A DNA stretch of 39,441 nt from Methyloligella sp. (GCA_027058255.1 JALUTE010000080.1:1-39441); one strand, 5' to 3'. Positions 9,029 through 18,129 are shown, counted from the stretch's first letter. Notes: generated from the sequence alone by a model not told the origin. A program made the numbers and translations.

Positions 9029-10603
9029 TTATGCCGCGCCGGTCTGCAGCGCCAGCTTCTTCTGGCGCCGGCGCTGCACCGAGGAGGGAATGCGCATGGC
9101 CTCGCGAAATATCGCGACCGTGCGCCGGGCGATGTCGATGCCCTCGGCCCGAAGGCGCGCGACGATCTTGTCGTCGGAGAGCACATTGTCCACGGTCTCG
9201 GCCTCGATGAGCTGGCGGATGCGATGGCGCACCGCCTCGGAGGAATGCGCCTCGCCGGCGCCCGAGGAGGCAATGGCCGAGGTGAAGAAATATTTGAGCT
9301 CGAAAATGCCGCGCGCGGTGGCCATGTATTTGTTGGACGTGACGCGGCTTACCGTCGATTCGTGCATGCCGATGGCATCGGCGACGGTGCGCAGATTGAG
9401 CGGGCGCAGATATTGCACGCCGTGGGTGAGGAAGGCGTCCTGCTGGCGGACGATCTCCTCCGCCACCTTGAGAATGGTGCGCGCCCGCTGGTCGAGGCTT
9501 TTCACGAGCCAGCTTGCCGTCTGCAGGCAGTCGGAGAGATAGCCCTTGTCCTTCGGGTTCGTGGCGGTCTTGGCGACGGTCGTGTAGTAGCTGCGGTTGA
9601 CCAGCACCTTGGGCAGGGTCTCGGCATTGAGCTCGATGTGCCAGCTCCCGTCCGCGCGGGCGCGCACGATGACGTCGGGCACCACCGGCTGCACCGTGAC
9701 GGAGCCGAATTTGAGCCCCGGCTTGGGGTTGAGCCGCTTGATCTCGGCGATCATGTCGGCAAGGTCCTCGGCGCTGGCGCCGCAGGCCTTCCTCAGGGCC
9801 GCCATGTCGTGGGCCGCGAGAAGGTGCAGATTGTCCAGCAAGGCGGCGATGGCCGGGTCGAAGCGGTTCTGCTCCTTGAGCTGAAGGGCGAGGCATTCGC
9901 CGAGGTCCCGGGCGAACACGCCCGCCGGATCGAAGGTCTGGAGCGTGGCGAGGGTGTCCTCCACCAGGGCCAGATCCGCGCCGAGGCGCTCGGCAAGGCC
10001 GGCAAGATCGCCCGTCAGATAGCCGGCCTCGTCCACCATGTCGATGAGATGCACGCCGATCATGCGCCGCACGGGATCGCCGATGGCGAGGTGAAGCTGG
10101 TCGGTCAGATGATCGCGCAGGGTGCGCTCCTCGCTCACATAGGCTTCAAGGTCGGGCGCGCCCTCGCCCCCCATGCCGGCGCCGGCGCGCACCGACGACC
10201 AGTCGAGGCCGGTCTGCGGACCCATGTCCGCGCCGCTCACGCCATTGGCGCCGAGGTCGCCGGGTCCGGAATCGGGAAACACATTGTCGTAATCGGTATC
10301 GAGAATCTGGGCCGGGTCGCCGGCCGCCTGTCCACTCTCCAGCCAGGTGTCGGTCCGGGTGGCATCCTCCACCTCGAGCGCATCCACCGTCGCCGGTGCC
10401 TCGCCCGCCTCCGCGGCGATGGCCGCTCCCACGGGCTCCTCGCCCTCGGCGCGCTCCAGCAGCGGGTTGCGCTCCAGCTCCTCCTCCACGAAGGCGGAGA
10501 GCTCCAGATTCGACAATTGCAACAGCTTGATCGCCTGCTGCAATTGCGGCGTCATCACCAGCGACTGGCTCTGCCGGAGCTCCATTTTCGTCGAGAGCGC
10601 CAT
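9029..10603 (-). CDS. rpoN: RNA polymerase sigma-54 factor
   Basis: The 524-residue protein has the Gln-rich, activator-contacting region I (LRQSQSLVMTPQLQQAIKLL), an acidic region II, and the C-terminal core-binding and DNA-binding domains with an HTH (ESTVSRVTSNKY). It directs polymerase to -24/-12 promoters that need an AAA+ enhancer-binding protein. ATG 10603 is chosen because GGGAGGTGG precedes it by about ten bases; an upstream TTG at 10624 is less likely. The RpoN box, residues about 492-501, reads ARRTVAIFRE, whereas the usual box is ARRTVAKYRE. It follows lptB by 40 bases, the normal alphaproteobacterial order. Confidence 0.95.
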   Translation of the reverse strand: MALSTKMELRQSQSLVMTPQLQQAIKLLQLSNLELSAFVEEELERNPLLERAEGEEPVGAAIAAEAGEAPATVDALEVEDATRTDTWLESGQAAGDPAQILDTDYDNVFPDSGPGDLGANGVSGADMGPQTGLDWSSVRAGAGMGGEGAPDLEAYVSEERTLRDHLTDQLHLAIGDPVRRMIGVHLIDMVDEAGYLTGDLAGLAERLGADLALVEDTLATLQTFDPAGVFARDLGECLALQLKEQNRFDPAIAALLDNLHLLAAHDMAALRKACGASAEDLADMIAEIKRLNPKPGLKFGSVTVQPVVPDVIVRARADGSWHIELNAETLPKVLVNRSYYTTVAKTATNPKDKGYLSDCLQTASWLVKSLDQRARTILKVAEEIVRQQDAFLTHGVQYLRPLNLRTVADAIGMHESTVSRVTSNKYMATARGIFELKYFFTSAIASSGAGEAHSSEAVRHRIRQLIEAETVDNVLSDDKIVARLRAEGIDIARRTVAIFREAMRIPSSVQRRRQKKLALQTGAA

Positions 10604-10643
10604 GGGCGTTGCCACCTCCCTCAACCCAAACTCGCAGTCCGCC

Positions 10644-11558
10644 TCATGGTGAGGGGTCCTGGTTAAGGAACATGTCTCCGAGATAGACTCGCTGCACCTC
10701 CTTGTTCTCTATGATTTCCCAAGGCTTACCCTGTGTCAGAACCTGACCGTCATAGATGATGTAGGCGCGGTCGATGAGCTCCAGCGTCTCGCGGACATTG
10801 TGGTCGGTAATCAGCACGCCGATGCCGCGCTCCTTGAGATGGCGCACCAGGGCGCGAATGTCGCCGATGGCAATGGGGTCGATGCCGGCGAAGGGCTCGT
10901 CGAGCAGGATGTAGCTCGGCCGGCTGGCGAGCGCCCGGGCGATCTCGCAGCGCCGCCGCTCTCCCCCCGAGAGCGCGATCGAGGGGGTCTTGCGCAACCG
11001 CTCGATGCCAAACTCCTCCAGAAGGCTGTCGAGCTGCTCGCGCCGCGCCTTGCGGTCGGGCTCGACGAGCTCCAGCACGGCGAGGATGTTCTGCTCCACG
11101 GTGAGCCCGCGAAAGATCGAGGCCTCCTGCGGCAGATAGCCGATGCCGAGCCGCGCGCGGCGATACATGGGCAGGCGGGTGACGTCGAACCCGTCGATGA
11201 GGATCTGCCCCTCATCCGCCGGGATGAGGCCGGTGATCATGTAGAAGACGGTGGTCTTTCCCGCCCCGTTGGGTCCCAGGAGGCCCACCGCCTCGCCGCG
11301 CCCGACATCGAGGCTGACGCCACGCACCACGGGCCGGCGCTTGAAGCTCTTGACGACGTGCTGGACGGTGAGCCAGCCCTCGCCGACACGCGGCGGCGTG
11401 TGCGGGTCGCGGGCGGCCTCGTCGATGGGCGCGAGGGCATGGCCGTTCTGCGCCTGCGGGCCGGCGTCGCCATCAGCCGGCGCACGCGTCTCGGCGGGCG
11501 GGAGGGCCTTGCGCCGCCCGCGCGATGCGATGGATCGAAAACTGTCGAACACGCCCAA
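10644..11558 (-). CDS. lptB: LPS export ABC transporter ATP-binding protein LptB
   Basis: This is the cytoplasmic ATPase that powers LptFG-driven lipopolysaccharide extraction from the inner membrane. Walker A is GPNGAGKTT (about 95-103), the signature is LSGGERRR, Walker B is YILLDEPFAGID, and the switch is LITDHNVRETL, all typical of LptB. Length is 304 residues against roughly 240-260 for the family, because about 60 Pro/Ala-rich residues precede the ATPase domain. The start is a TTG at 11558 preceded by GAGGAAGAG at suitable spacing. It lies 45 bases downstream of lptA. The LptF and LptG permeases are not in the window. Confidence 0.94.
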   Translation of the reverse strand: MGVFDSFRSIASRGRRKALPPAETRAPADGDAGPQAQNGHALAPIDEAARDPHTPPRVGEGWLTVQHVVKSFKRRPVVRGVSLDVGRGEAVGLLGPNGAGKTTVFYMITGLIPADEGQILIDGFDVTRLPMYRRARLGIGYLPQEASIFRGLTVEQNILAVLELVEPDRKARREQLDSLLEEFGIERLRKTPSIALSGGERRRCEIARALASRPSYILLDEPFAGIDPIAIGDIRALVRHLKERGIGVLITDHNVRETLELIDRAYIIYDGQVLTQGKPWEIIENKEVQRVYLGDMFLNQDPSP

Positions 11559-11603
11559 ATCGCTCTTCCTCGGCCGCCATCCATCCGGCCCGGTCGCCGA
11601 ACC

Positions 11604-12473
11604 CTATTGGCTCGCCGCATCCTCGCTGAGGACCGGGCTCGAGCTCACCCCCGTTTGCCGGCGCGGCTCCACATCCACGCGCCAGGCCGCGCCATCCCCG
11701 GCGCCACCGGTGCCATGCGCAGTGCCACTGCCCGCGGCGGCGGTGCCGTCCCGTCGGCTCCTGCCGGTGCCCCGGCTTGCCTTGCCGCCCTTGCCCGCTT
11801 TTGCGCCCTTGCGTGCCTTCTCCTTGCGCGGGCGAGGCTTGACGAGCATGCGCACCCGCCGCTTGCTCATCTCGAAACGGGTCCGGCCGGTGGCGAGGTC
11901 GATCACCACCTTCTCGGCCTTTATCACATCGCCATTTTGCGACAAGATCACATTGCCGCCAATGGTGACCGTCTGGCCGGCGACGTCGAATATGGCCCAG
12001 TCGCTGGTTGCCGAGCGCTTGTCCTTGGACGTGATCAGCACCTTGCCGCGCGCATCGATCCGACGGATCTGCGAGCTGCCGGCCGCGCCGGCCTCGGGCT
12101 TGCGCGCCGCCTGGCCCGAGCCGCCCGCGCCGGCGGACCCCGTATAGGTGACCAGCATCTCCTTGGCCCGCAGGGTGAATGCTCCCTGAACGGCTTTCAC
12201 ATTGCCGCGAAAGAGGGCGGTTTTCTTGACGTCGTCCACCTCGAGGCTGTCGGCCTCGATGTCGATGGGCGCGTCGGGATTGGTGGAAAAGCCGCCGAGC
12301 TGGTCTTTCAGCGACGTCTGGGCGAAGGCAGGGGGGACGGGCGCGAGCGCAACGAGCACCAGGGCGATCGCCGCGACGAGGCAGGAGGTGGCGCGCCGTG
12401 CAAGCGCCGGCGCGCACATGCCTCTGCCTCTCCCCTGGCCCTTATCTGCGCACATGTCGCGTTTCTGCCTCAT
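11604..12473 (-). CDS. lptA: LPS transport periplasmic protein LptA
   Basis: The 289-residue protein begins MRQKRDMCADKG and carries a signal peptide ending VPPAFAQ. An OstA/LptA beta-jellyroll follows: IDIEADSLEVDD, then TALFRGNVKAVQGAFTLRA, then IFDVAGQTVTIGGNVILSQ. LptA forms the periplasmic bridge that carries lipopolysaccharide from LptC to LptD. The ATG overlaps the lptC stop as ATGA, which fixes the start. After the domain comes a long Lys/Arg/Gly-rich tail of about 75 residues (KPRPRKEKARKGAKAGK onward), which is probably disordered and is an extension over the enterobacterial protein. Confidence 0.93.
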   Translation of the reverse strand: MRQKRDMCADKGQGRGRGMCAPALARRATSCLVAAIALVLVALAPVPPAFAQTSLKDQLGGFSTNPDAPIDIEADSLEVDDVKKTALFRGNVKAVQGAFTLRAKEMLVTYTGSAGAGGSGQAARKPEAGAAGSSQIRRIDARGKVLITSKDKRSATSDWAIFDVAGQTVTIGGNVILSQNGDVIKAEKVVIDLATGRTRFEMSKRRVRMLVKPRPRKEKARKGAKAGKGGKASRGTGRSRRDGTAAAGSGTAHGTGGAGDGAAWRVDVEPRRQTGVSSSPVLSEDAASQ

Positions 12474-13225
12474 TGTCGTCCTCGCAGCATGGGTGGGCTC
12501 TGCGCCCGTTCGCCGCTCCGGTCGCCCCGCCCGCTTCGCCCGGGGGAGCCGGGGCGCTTCCTGATCCGCACCCGAACCGCCCCTGTAAAGAGGACCCGTT
12601 TCTCTTTCGACCATAACACCATTTGCTGCGCTTGAACCCTGCCGTTCAACATATCGACCCGGACGGGCTCTTTCGAGACCACCTTCTGTGCGTCGAGGAA
12701 GAGCCGCGCACTGGAGAGGTACGCCTTCAGCCCATTGCTCGTCACAGCCCGGATCGTCCCGGAGAGGTCGAGCGTCTTGTCCTTCACATTGTAGAGCCCC
12801 TGATCCGCGGTGAGCCGTGAGGGCGTCCTGTCCGCCGGCTGTGTGAGGCGTGCGTCGATGCCGAACAGCCGGATGAGGTCCGGGGCGGTCGGGTCGTGCC
12901 GGGACTTGCGTGCCGTGATCCGGAAGCGCCCGTTCTGGTCGGTGATCCCGGTCATCTCGGGGCGGACCATCTCGAGATGCTTGCCGAGTGTGCGCACCGC
13001 TTCGACACGCACGGAGACCCCGTTCGCGGAATAGTCGAGGTCGAGGCTGACGAAATAGAGCCCGGCGATGGCGACCGCGATGAGTGGAAGGGCGATGCGC
13101 AGGGTGCGAACGAGCAGGCTGTGAAGGCGCGCCCGGCGGATCGCCTTGCTGCGGTCGATGCCCGTCTTGAGGGACGAGAACCGAGCGGGCTGCTCGGCGG
13201 GCGCGCTGCTCGCCTGAATGGTCAT
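12470..13225 (-). CDS. lptC: LPS export periplasmic protein LptC
   Basis: The 251-residue protein has a cytoplasmic N-terminus, one anchor helix (LRIALPLIAVAIAGLYFVSL, about 38-57) and a periplasmic LptC/DUF1239 domain (VRPEMTGITDQNGRFRITA, LTADQGLYNVKDKTLDL). It receives lipopolysaccharide from LptBFG and passes it to LptA. ATG 13225 (MTIQASSAPAEQ) is preferred; a GGAAC stretch lies upstream at loose spacing, so the start is less certain than those of its neighbours. The stop overlaps lptA by ATGA. Confidence 0.9.
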   Translation of the reverse strand: MTIQASSAPAEQPARFSSLKTGIDRSKAIRRARLHSLLVRTLRIALPLIAVAIAGLYFVSLDLDYSANGVSVRVEAVRTLGKHLEMVRPEMTGITDQNGRFRITARKSRHDPTAPDLIRLFGIDARLTQPADRTPSRLTADQGLYNVKDKTLDLSGTIRAVTSNGLKAYLSSARLFLDAQKVVSKEPVRVDMLNGRVQAQQMVLWSKEKRVLFTGAVRVRIRKRPGSPGRSGRGDRSGERAQSPPMLRGRQ

Positions 13226-13520
13226 TGCGATGGCGGTTCCGTTCCTTACGCGCGGGCGCGTTGGCACTGATCGAGGAGATGGGGCCCGTTCGCCCGCTCT
13301 CGGCGGTGCCTCGGGGAGCCTCGATGGCACCATAGCGCAAAACTGGGACACAATGGGACCGCTGGCAAGCCGCCCCGCGCGCCACCGGGCACATCGCACG
13401 GAGCGTCGTGTCGGGCCTCGCGCCCAGAGCCGGCGGTACGGGCAAACCCGCGCGTTGCGCCTCATGCCAGCCCCGGCAAAGGCGAGCCCCGCGCAATCAG
13501 TCCGGTGATCCGGCGCGCAC
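13226..13520. other. Non-coding gap between lptC and rnd
   Basis: The 295 bases hold no convincing gene. The minus-strand sequence close to lptC should contain its promoter unless it is cotranscribed with rnd. A TATGGT hexamer on the minus strand is a possible -10, but I see no well-spaced -35. No hairpin with a T-tract separates rnd from lptC. Confidence 0.4.
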
Positions 13521-14132
13521 TCAGTGCGAAAAAATGTCCTCGCCCGACCAGCCGGCGAGGTCGAGCCGCGCCCGCGTCGGCAGGAAATCGAAACAGGCCC
13601 GGGCAAGCTCGGTCCGGCCCTCGCGGGCGAGGCGCGCGTCGAGCTGATCCTTCAGCGCGTGCAGATAAAGCACGTCCGAGGCGGCATAGCTCTGCTGTGC
13701 GTCGCTCAGCTCCGGCGCGCCCCAGTCCGAGCTCTGGCTCTGCTTGGAGAGGTCGTGGCCGAGCAGCTCCTTCACGAGATCCTTGAGGCCATGCTTGTCG
13801 GTATAGGTGCGCGTGAGCTTGGATGCGATCTTGGTGCAGTAGCAGGGCGTGGCCATCACCCCCAGATGATGAAACAGCGTGGCGAGATCGAACCGGGCAT
13901 AGTGGAAAATCTTCACAAGGCCCGGGTCGGCGAGCACGGATTTGAGGCGGGGCGCGTCGTAGCGGGGCTCGGGGAACTGGACGAGATGCGCCGTCCCATT
14001 GCCGGCCGAGAGCTGCACCAGGCAGAGGCGGTCGCGAAAAGGATTGAGCCCGAGAGTCTCGGTGTCGACCGCGAGCGCCCCCTCGAATGTGAGGCCCTCC
14101 GGCAGGTCGAAGCGGTGAAGGTGGACGGTCAT
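13521..14132 (-). CDS. rnd: Ribonuclease D, short form
   Basis: This is a DEDDy-type 3'-5' exoribonuclease. Exo I is DTETLGL near residue 22, Exo II lies in IFHYARFDLATL, and Exo III is YAASDVLYLH with the catalytic Tyr. Length is 203 residues; the C-terminal HRDC domains of E. coli RNase D are absent, as is common in Alphaproteobacteria. The probable role is 3' trimming of tRNA and other stable RNA. It begins at ATG 14132, divergent from aroK, and lies upstream of lptC on the same strand. Confidence 0.92.
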   Translation of the reverse strand: MTVHLHRFDLPEGLTFEGALAVDTETLGLNPFRDRLCLVQLSAGNGTAHLVQFPEPRYDAPRLKSVLADPGLVKIFHYARFDLATLFHHLGVMATPCYCTKIASKLTRTYTDKHGLKDLVKELLGHDLSKQSQSSDWGAPELSDAQQSYAASDVLYLHALKDQLDARLAREGRTELARACFDFLPTRARLDLAGWSGEDIFSH

Positions 14133-14260
14133 GGCGGGCCGTGATTGCGGTTGGTCGGGACACAAGTGCGGCGCAGTGCCCATGCTGTCAAGTCGCAATC
14201 GTCCCGCCCGGCCGCGCTTTTTCGGATGGGAGCGCCTGTGGCGGCAGAGCCCGTTGCTCC

Positions 14261-14288
14261 TTGATCGCGTCCTGCAACCCCCTATCAT
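14261..14288 (+). promoter_or_regulatory. Probable sigma-70 type promoter of the aroK operon
   Basis: TTGATC at 14261-14266 and TATCAT at 14283-14288 are separated by 16 bases. They match the -35 and -10 consensus at four and five of six positions. They lie in the 273-base divergent gap between rnd and aroK and would start a transcript about 110 bases before the aroK ATG at 14406. Confidence 0.5.
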
Positions 14289-14405
14289 GGCGGGAGCGCT
14301 CCGGAGCAGGGGCGGCGCAAAGAGCGCGGACGCCGCCATGGGATGGGCGGCGCAAGGGGCGCATGGGGCGCGAGGGGCTGACGGGGCGAGAGGCGAGCGA
14401 GAGCG

Positions 14406-15050
14406 ATGCGGTTTGGTTTCAGACGGCGCCGGCGCGACAAGGCTGCGGGCGAGCGGCGGGGCGGGCGCGATGCGATGGCCGAGGAGATCGCCGCGATTCG
14501 CTCGCGGCTCGATGGGCGCTCGATCGTGCTCGTCGGCCTCATGGGGGCCGGCAAGACCTCGATCGGCCGGCGACTGGCTGCCCGCCTCGATCTTCCCTTC
14601 ACCGATGCGGATCGCGAGATCGAGGAAGCCGCCGGCAAGACGGTCGCGGAAATCTTCGCCGATCATGGCGAGGACTATTTCCGGGCCGGGGAGCGCAAGG
14701 TCATTGCCCGCCTCCTCGGCAACGGTCCGCAGGTGCTTGCCACGGGCGGCGGGGCCTTCATGAACGCCGAGACGCGCGGCGCCATCGCCGAGCGGGGCGT
14801 CTCGGTCTGGCTGAAGGCCGATCTCGAGGTTCTGCTCGAGCGGGTGCTCCGGCGCAACACGCGCCCGCTCCTGCGCCAAGGCGATCCGCGCGCCACCATG
14901 GAGCGCCTCGTGAAGGAGCGCTATCCGGTCTACGAGAGGGCCGATGTGACGGTGGAAAGCCGCGATGTCCCGCACGAGGTGGTCGTCGGCGAGATCATCA
15001 GGGCGCTGGCCGAGACGCCGGTTCTGGATGCGGGCTCCGGGGCCTGCTAA
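14406..15050 (+). CDS. aroK: Shikimate kinase
   Basis: The enzyme phosphorylates shikimate with ATP, the fifth step of the chorismate pathway. The P-loop is GLMGAGKTSIGRRLA; the shikimate-binding DADREIEE and GGGAF motifs follow, then the lid region NTRPLL. From ATG 14406 the protein has 214 residues with an Arg-rich N-terminus. A second ATG at 14475 (MAEEIAAIRS) would give 191 residues, closer to the family norm; neither start has a strong ribosome site. It precedes aroB, which performs an earlier step of the same pathway, a linkage common across Proteobacteria. Confidence 0.93.
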   Translation: MRFGFRRRRRDKAAGERRGGRDAMAEEIAAIRSRLDGRSIVLVGLMGAGKTSIGRRLAARLDLPFTDADREIEEAAGKTVAEIFADHGEDYFRAGERKVIARLLGNGPQVLATGGGAFMNAETRGAIAERGVSVWLKADLEVLLERVLRRNTRPLLRQGDPRATMERLVKERYPVYERADVTVESRDVPHEVVVGEIIRALAETPVLDAGSGAC

Positions 15051-15188
15051 GAGGGGCCTGACGGTTGTCCGATGGCGTCGACGCAGGCGCTCTCCTGCTT
15101 GCGGGATTTTGCGGGCCATCCCATCTCTCGCATGTCCGTCTGCGGCGGCCATCGCTCGCCCGCACACGCACGAACGGAAGAGGAGTCC

Positions 15189-16367
15189 ATGGCAGTGGAT
15201 GCAGATCGGGCCGAGGCCCGTGCCGCCCCGGAGAGCGGGAGCGGCGGCGCAGCCCGGCGCGTTCCGGTGGCGCTCGGTGCGCGCAGCTATGACATCGTGA
15301 TCGGGCCGGGCCTGCTCGCGCAGGCGGGCGAGCGGATTGCGGCGGCGGCTCCCGGGGCCAAATGCGCGATCGTCACCGACGAGACGGTCGCCGGCCATCA
15401 CCTGCCCGCCCTCGAGAGCAGCCTGGCGGCGACGGGCCTTCACGCGGGCACCATCGTCCTGCCGCCCGGCGAGGCGACGAAATCCTTCTCCGAGCTTGCG
15501 CGCCTGTCGGAGGCCCTGCTCGAGCTTGCCATTGAGCGCGGCGATCTGGTGGTGGCGTTCGGCGGCGGCGTGATCGGCGATCTTGCCGGTTTCGCGGCCT
15601 CGATCCTGCGCCGCGGCGTGCGCGTCGTTCAGATTCCGACCACGCTTCTGGCGCAGGTGGACTCGTCGGTCGGCGGCAAGACCGGCATCAACACGCCCCA
15701 GGGCAAGAACCTCATCGGCACCTTCCACCAGCCCTCGCTCGTCCTGGCCGATCTCGACGTGCTCAAGACCCTGGACCCGCGCCAGTTCCGGGCCGGCTAT
15801 GCGGAAATCGTCAAATATGGCCTCATTCGCGACGCCCGCTTCTTCGACTGGCTCGAGCGCCACGCGGGGGACATCTTCGCCCTGAGCCCGGACGCCCTTG
15901 GCGAGGCGGTGGAGCGAAGCTGCAAGGCCAAGGCCGAGATCGTGGCGATGGATGAGCGCGAGTCCGGCATGCGCGCCCTTCTCAATCTCGGCCACACCTT
16001 CGGCCATGCCCTGGAGGGCTGGTCCGGCTATTCGGACCGTCTCCTGCACGGCGAGGCCGTCGCCATCGGCATGTGCCTCGCCTTCGAGCTCTCGGTGGAG
16101 CTCGGCCTGTGTGGGGCCGATGCGCTGGAGCGCGTGCGCGGCCACCTTACAGCCGTCGGCCTGCCGACCCGCATCGAAGACATCGCCGGCGAGGCGCGCC
16201 CCGATGCACAGCGGCTGCTTGCCTATATGGCCCAGGACAAGAAGGTCGCGGGCGGCACGCTGGCGCTGGTGCTCGCGCGCGGCATCGGCGAGGCGTTCAT
16301 AACCCGGGATGTCGCGGCGGACCGGCTCGCCCGCTTCCTCGCCGCGCGGCTCCGCCATGACTCATGA
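15189..16367 (+). CDS. aroB: 3-dehydroquinate synthase
   Basis: The 392-residue NAD and divalent-metal dependent enzyme converts DAHP to 3-dehydroquinate, the second step toward chorismate. Visible motifs are the NAD-binding GGGVIGDLAGFAA, PTTLLAQVDSSVGGKTGIN, AEIVKYGLI, and the metal ligands in LLNLGHTFGHALE and LLHGEAVAIGM. ATG 15189 has AGAGGAG five bases upstream, so it is preferred to ATG 15072, whose extra 39 residues do not resemble the family. The gap after aroK is 138 bases. It ends 18 bases before the CBS transporter gene. Confidence 0.95.
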   Translation: MAVDADRAEARAAPESGSGGAARRVPVALGARSYDIVIGPGLLAQAGERIAAAAPGAKCAIVTDETVAGHHLPALESSLAATGLHAGTIVLPPGEATKSFSELARLSEALLELAIERGDLVVAFGGGVIGDLAGFAASILRRGVRVVQIPTTLLAQVDSSVGGKTGINTPQGKNLIGTFHQPSLVLADLDVLKTLDPRQFRAGYAEIVKYGLIRDARFFDWLERHAGDIFALSPDALGEAVERSCKAKAEIVAMDERESGMRALLNLGHTFGHALEGWSGYSDRLLHGEAVAIGMCLAFELSVELGLCGADALERVRGHLTAVGLPTRIEDIAGEARPDAQRLLAYMAQDKKVAGGTLALVLARGIGEAFITRDVAADRLARFLAARLRHDS

Positions 16368-16385
16368 GCGCCGCGAGAGGTTTCG

Positions 16386-17666
16386 ATGACGCTTGAGCTT
16401 GCACTCATCCTTGCGGGGATCTTCGTTCTGCTCGCCCTCTCCGCCTTTTTCTCGGGCTCGGAGACGGCGCTGACCGCCGCATCCAGGGCCCGCATCCACA
16501 GACTGGAAGAGCAGGGCGATGCGCGCGCACGCCTCGTGGGGCGGCTCATCGCCGAGCCCGAGCGTCTTCTCGGCGCCATCCTCCTTGGCAACAATCTCGT
16601 GAACATTCTCGCCTCGGCGCTGGCGACGAGCCTTTTCCTCGGCCTGTTCGGCCAGGCCGGCGTCGCCTATGCCACCATCGCCATGACAGCCCTCGTGGTC
16701 GTCTTCGCCGAGGTGCTGCCCAAGACCTATGCCATCACGGCTCCGGACCGCACCGCCCTTGCCGTCGCGCCGGTCATTCGCTGGTTCGTGCGCCTGTTCG
16801 CGCCCGTCGCCGGGGCCGTCCAGTACCTCGTGCGCGCCATGCTGCGGGCGGCCGGCCTCGAGGGCGGGGCCGCGCGCGATGCGCGGGCCGCGGAGGAGGA
16901 GATCCGCGGCGCCATCGCTCTGCATCACCGCGCGGGGGCGGTGGAGCGCACGGACCGCGACATGCTCGGCGGCATCCTCGATCTCAAGGAGCTCGAGGTG
17001 GTGGATGTCATGGTGCATCGCACCCAGATGCAGACCCTGAATGCCGATCTTGAGCCCGAGGCGCTGGTGGAGCAGGCGCTGAAGAGCCCCTATACGCGCT
17101 TGCCCGTCTGGAGCGGCGAGCCGGAGAACATTATCGGCATTCTGCATGCCAAGGACCTGCTGCGGGCCTTGAACGATCTCGACTGGGACGTCTCGAAGCT
17201 CGACGTGCGCGCCCTTTGCCTCGAGCCCTGGTACGTGCCCGACACCACCAGCCTGCAGGATCAGCTCGGCGCCTTTCTCAAGCGCAAGGCCCATTTCGCC
17301 CTCGTCGTCGACGAATATGGCGAGGTGATGGGGCTGGTGACGCTGGAGGACATCCTGGAGGAGATCGTCGGGCAGATCGCGGATGAGCACGACATCCCCG
17401 ATGCCCGCATCCGCCCCCAGCCCGACGGGAGCGTCAATGTGGACGGCACGGTGCCCATTCGCGACATCAACCGGCAGATGAACTGGAACCTGCCGGAGGA
17501 TGAGGCGACGACCATTGCGGGGCTCGTCATTCACGAGGCCCAGGCCATACCCGATCCGGGCCAGGCCTTCCAGTTCCACGGCTTTCGCTTCGAGATTCTG
17601 CGCAAGACGCGCAACAAGATCACGGCGCTTCGCATCGAGCCCGCACCGCGTGGCCGCGAGAGCTGA
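16386..17666 (+). CDS. CNNM/CorC-type membrane protein (DUF21, CBS pair, CorC/HlyC)
   Basis: The 426-residue protein has an N-terminal DUF21 membrane domain of three to four helices with the motif FFSGSETALTAASRARIHRL. Two CBS domains follow (VMVHRTQMQTL and FALVVDEYGEVMGLVTLEDI), then a C-terminal CorC/HlyC domain ending in DEATTIAGLVIHEAQ and FEILRKTRNKI. Such proteins are linked to Mg or Co efflux or its control, and older annotations call them hemolysins. GAGAGG stands five bases before the ATG. It is the last gene of the aroK-aroB run and converges on bolA. Confidence 0.92.
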   Translation: MTLELALILAGIFVLLALSAFFSGSETALTAASRARIHRLEEQGDARARLVGRLIAEPERLLGAILLGNNLVNILASALATSLFLGLFGQAGVAYATIAMTALVVVFAEVLPKTYAITAPDRTALAVAPVIRWFVRLFAPVAGAVQYLVRAMLRAAGLEGGAARDARAAEEEIRGAIALHHRAGAVERTDRDMLGGILDLKELEVVDVMVHRTQMQTLNADLEPEALVEQALKSPYTRLPVWSGEPENIIGILHAKDLLRALNDLDWDVSKLDVRALCLEPWYVPDTTSLQDQLGAFLKRKAHFALVVDEYGEVMGLVTLEDILEEIVGQIADEHDIPDARIRPQPDGSVNVDGTVPIRDINRQMNWNLPEDEATTIAGLVIHEAQAIPDPGQAFQFHGFRFEILRKTRNKITALRIEPAPRGRES

Positions 17667-17717
17667 GCGACGGCGGGCGAGGCGGCGTGCAACGATTGGA
17701 AAGGCGCGGGGCGATGC

Positions 17718-17987
17718 CTATATGTCGTCAGGCGCCCGCGCGTCGATGGCGAGGGCGTGAATGGGGCCGGCGAGCTCGGCCGCCAGGGCCTCGTTCACCA
17801 GCCGGTGACGCTCGAGACGCGAGAGGCCCCTGAAGCGCTCCGAGACGATGCGCACGCGGAAATGGCTCTCGCCGCTGCCCGGCGAGCCGGCATGACCGTG
17901 ATGGAGGTGGGACTCGTTGATGACCTCGATCTCGGCCGGGCCGAAGGCATCTTCGAGCCGCCTGCGGATTGTCGCATCGACGGACAT
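17718..17987 (-). CDS. bolA: BolA family protein
   Basis: The 89-residue single-domain BolA protein has the typical HLHHGHAG and FRVRIVSERFRGLSRLERHRL segments; the conserved His residues are candidate ligands for a shared Fe-S cluster with a monothiol glutaredoxin. BolA proteins act with Grx4-type glutaredoxins in iron-sulfur trafficking or redox control. AAGGGA lies about nine bases before ATG 17987. It is divergent from the J-domain gene and convergent with the CBS gene. Confidence 0.93.
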   Translation of the reverse strand: MSVDATIRRRLEDAFGPAEIEVINESHLHHGHAGSPGSGESHFRVRIVSERFRGLSRLERHRLVNEALAAELAGPIHALAIDARAPDDI

Positions 17988-18129
17988 TCGTCATATCCCT
18001 TAATCAAACGGAAAACGGCTGCCCATAGGCTCCGGGCCAAGGCGCTCAGGCCCGCTTAATCCACGGCCCGGGGCTTGTCAATTCGGCCGACTTGTTCCCG
18101 CCCGAGAGAGACCGCATAATCGTGACGCC

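Noticed and set aside
14133..16358. Minus-strand open frame continuing upstream of rnd across aroK and aroB
   Set aside because: Only its last 203 residues resemble a protein (RNase D). The rest is the mirror of aroK and aroB, both with full catalytic motifs.
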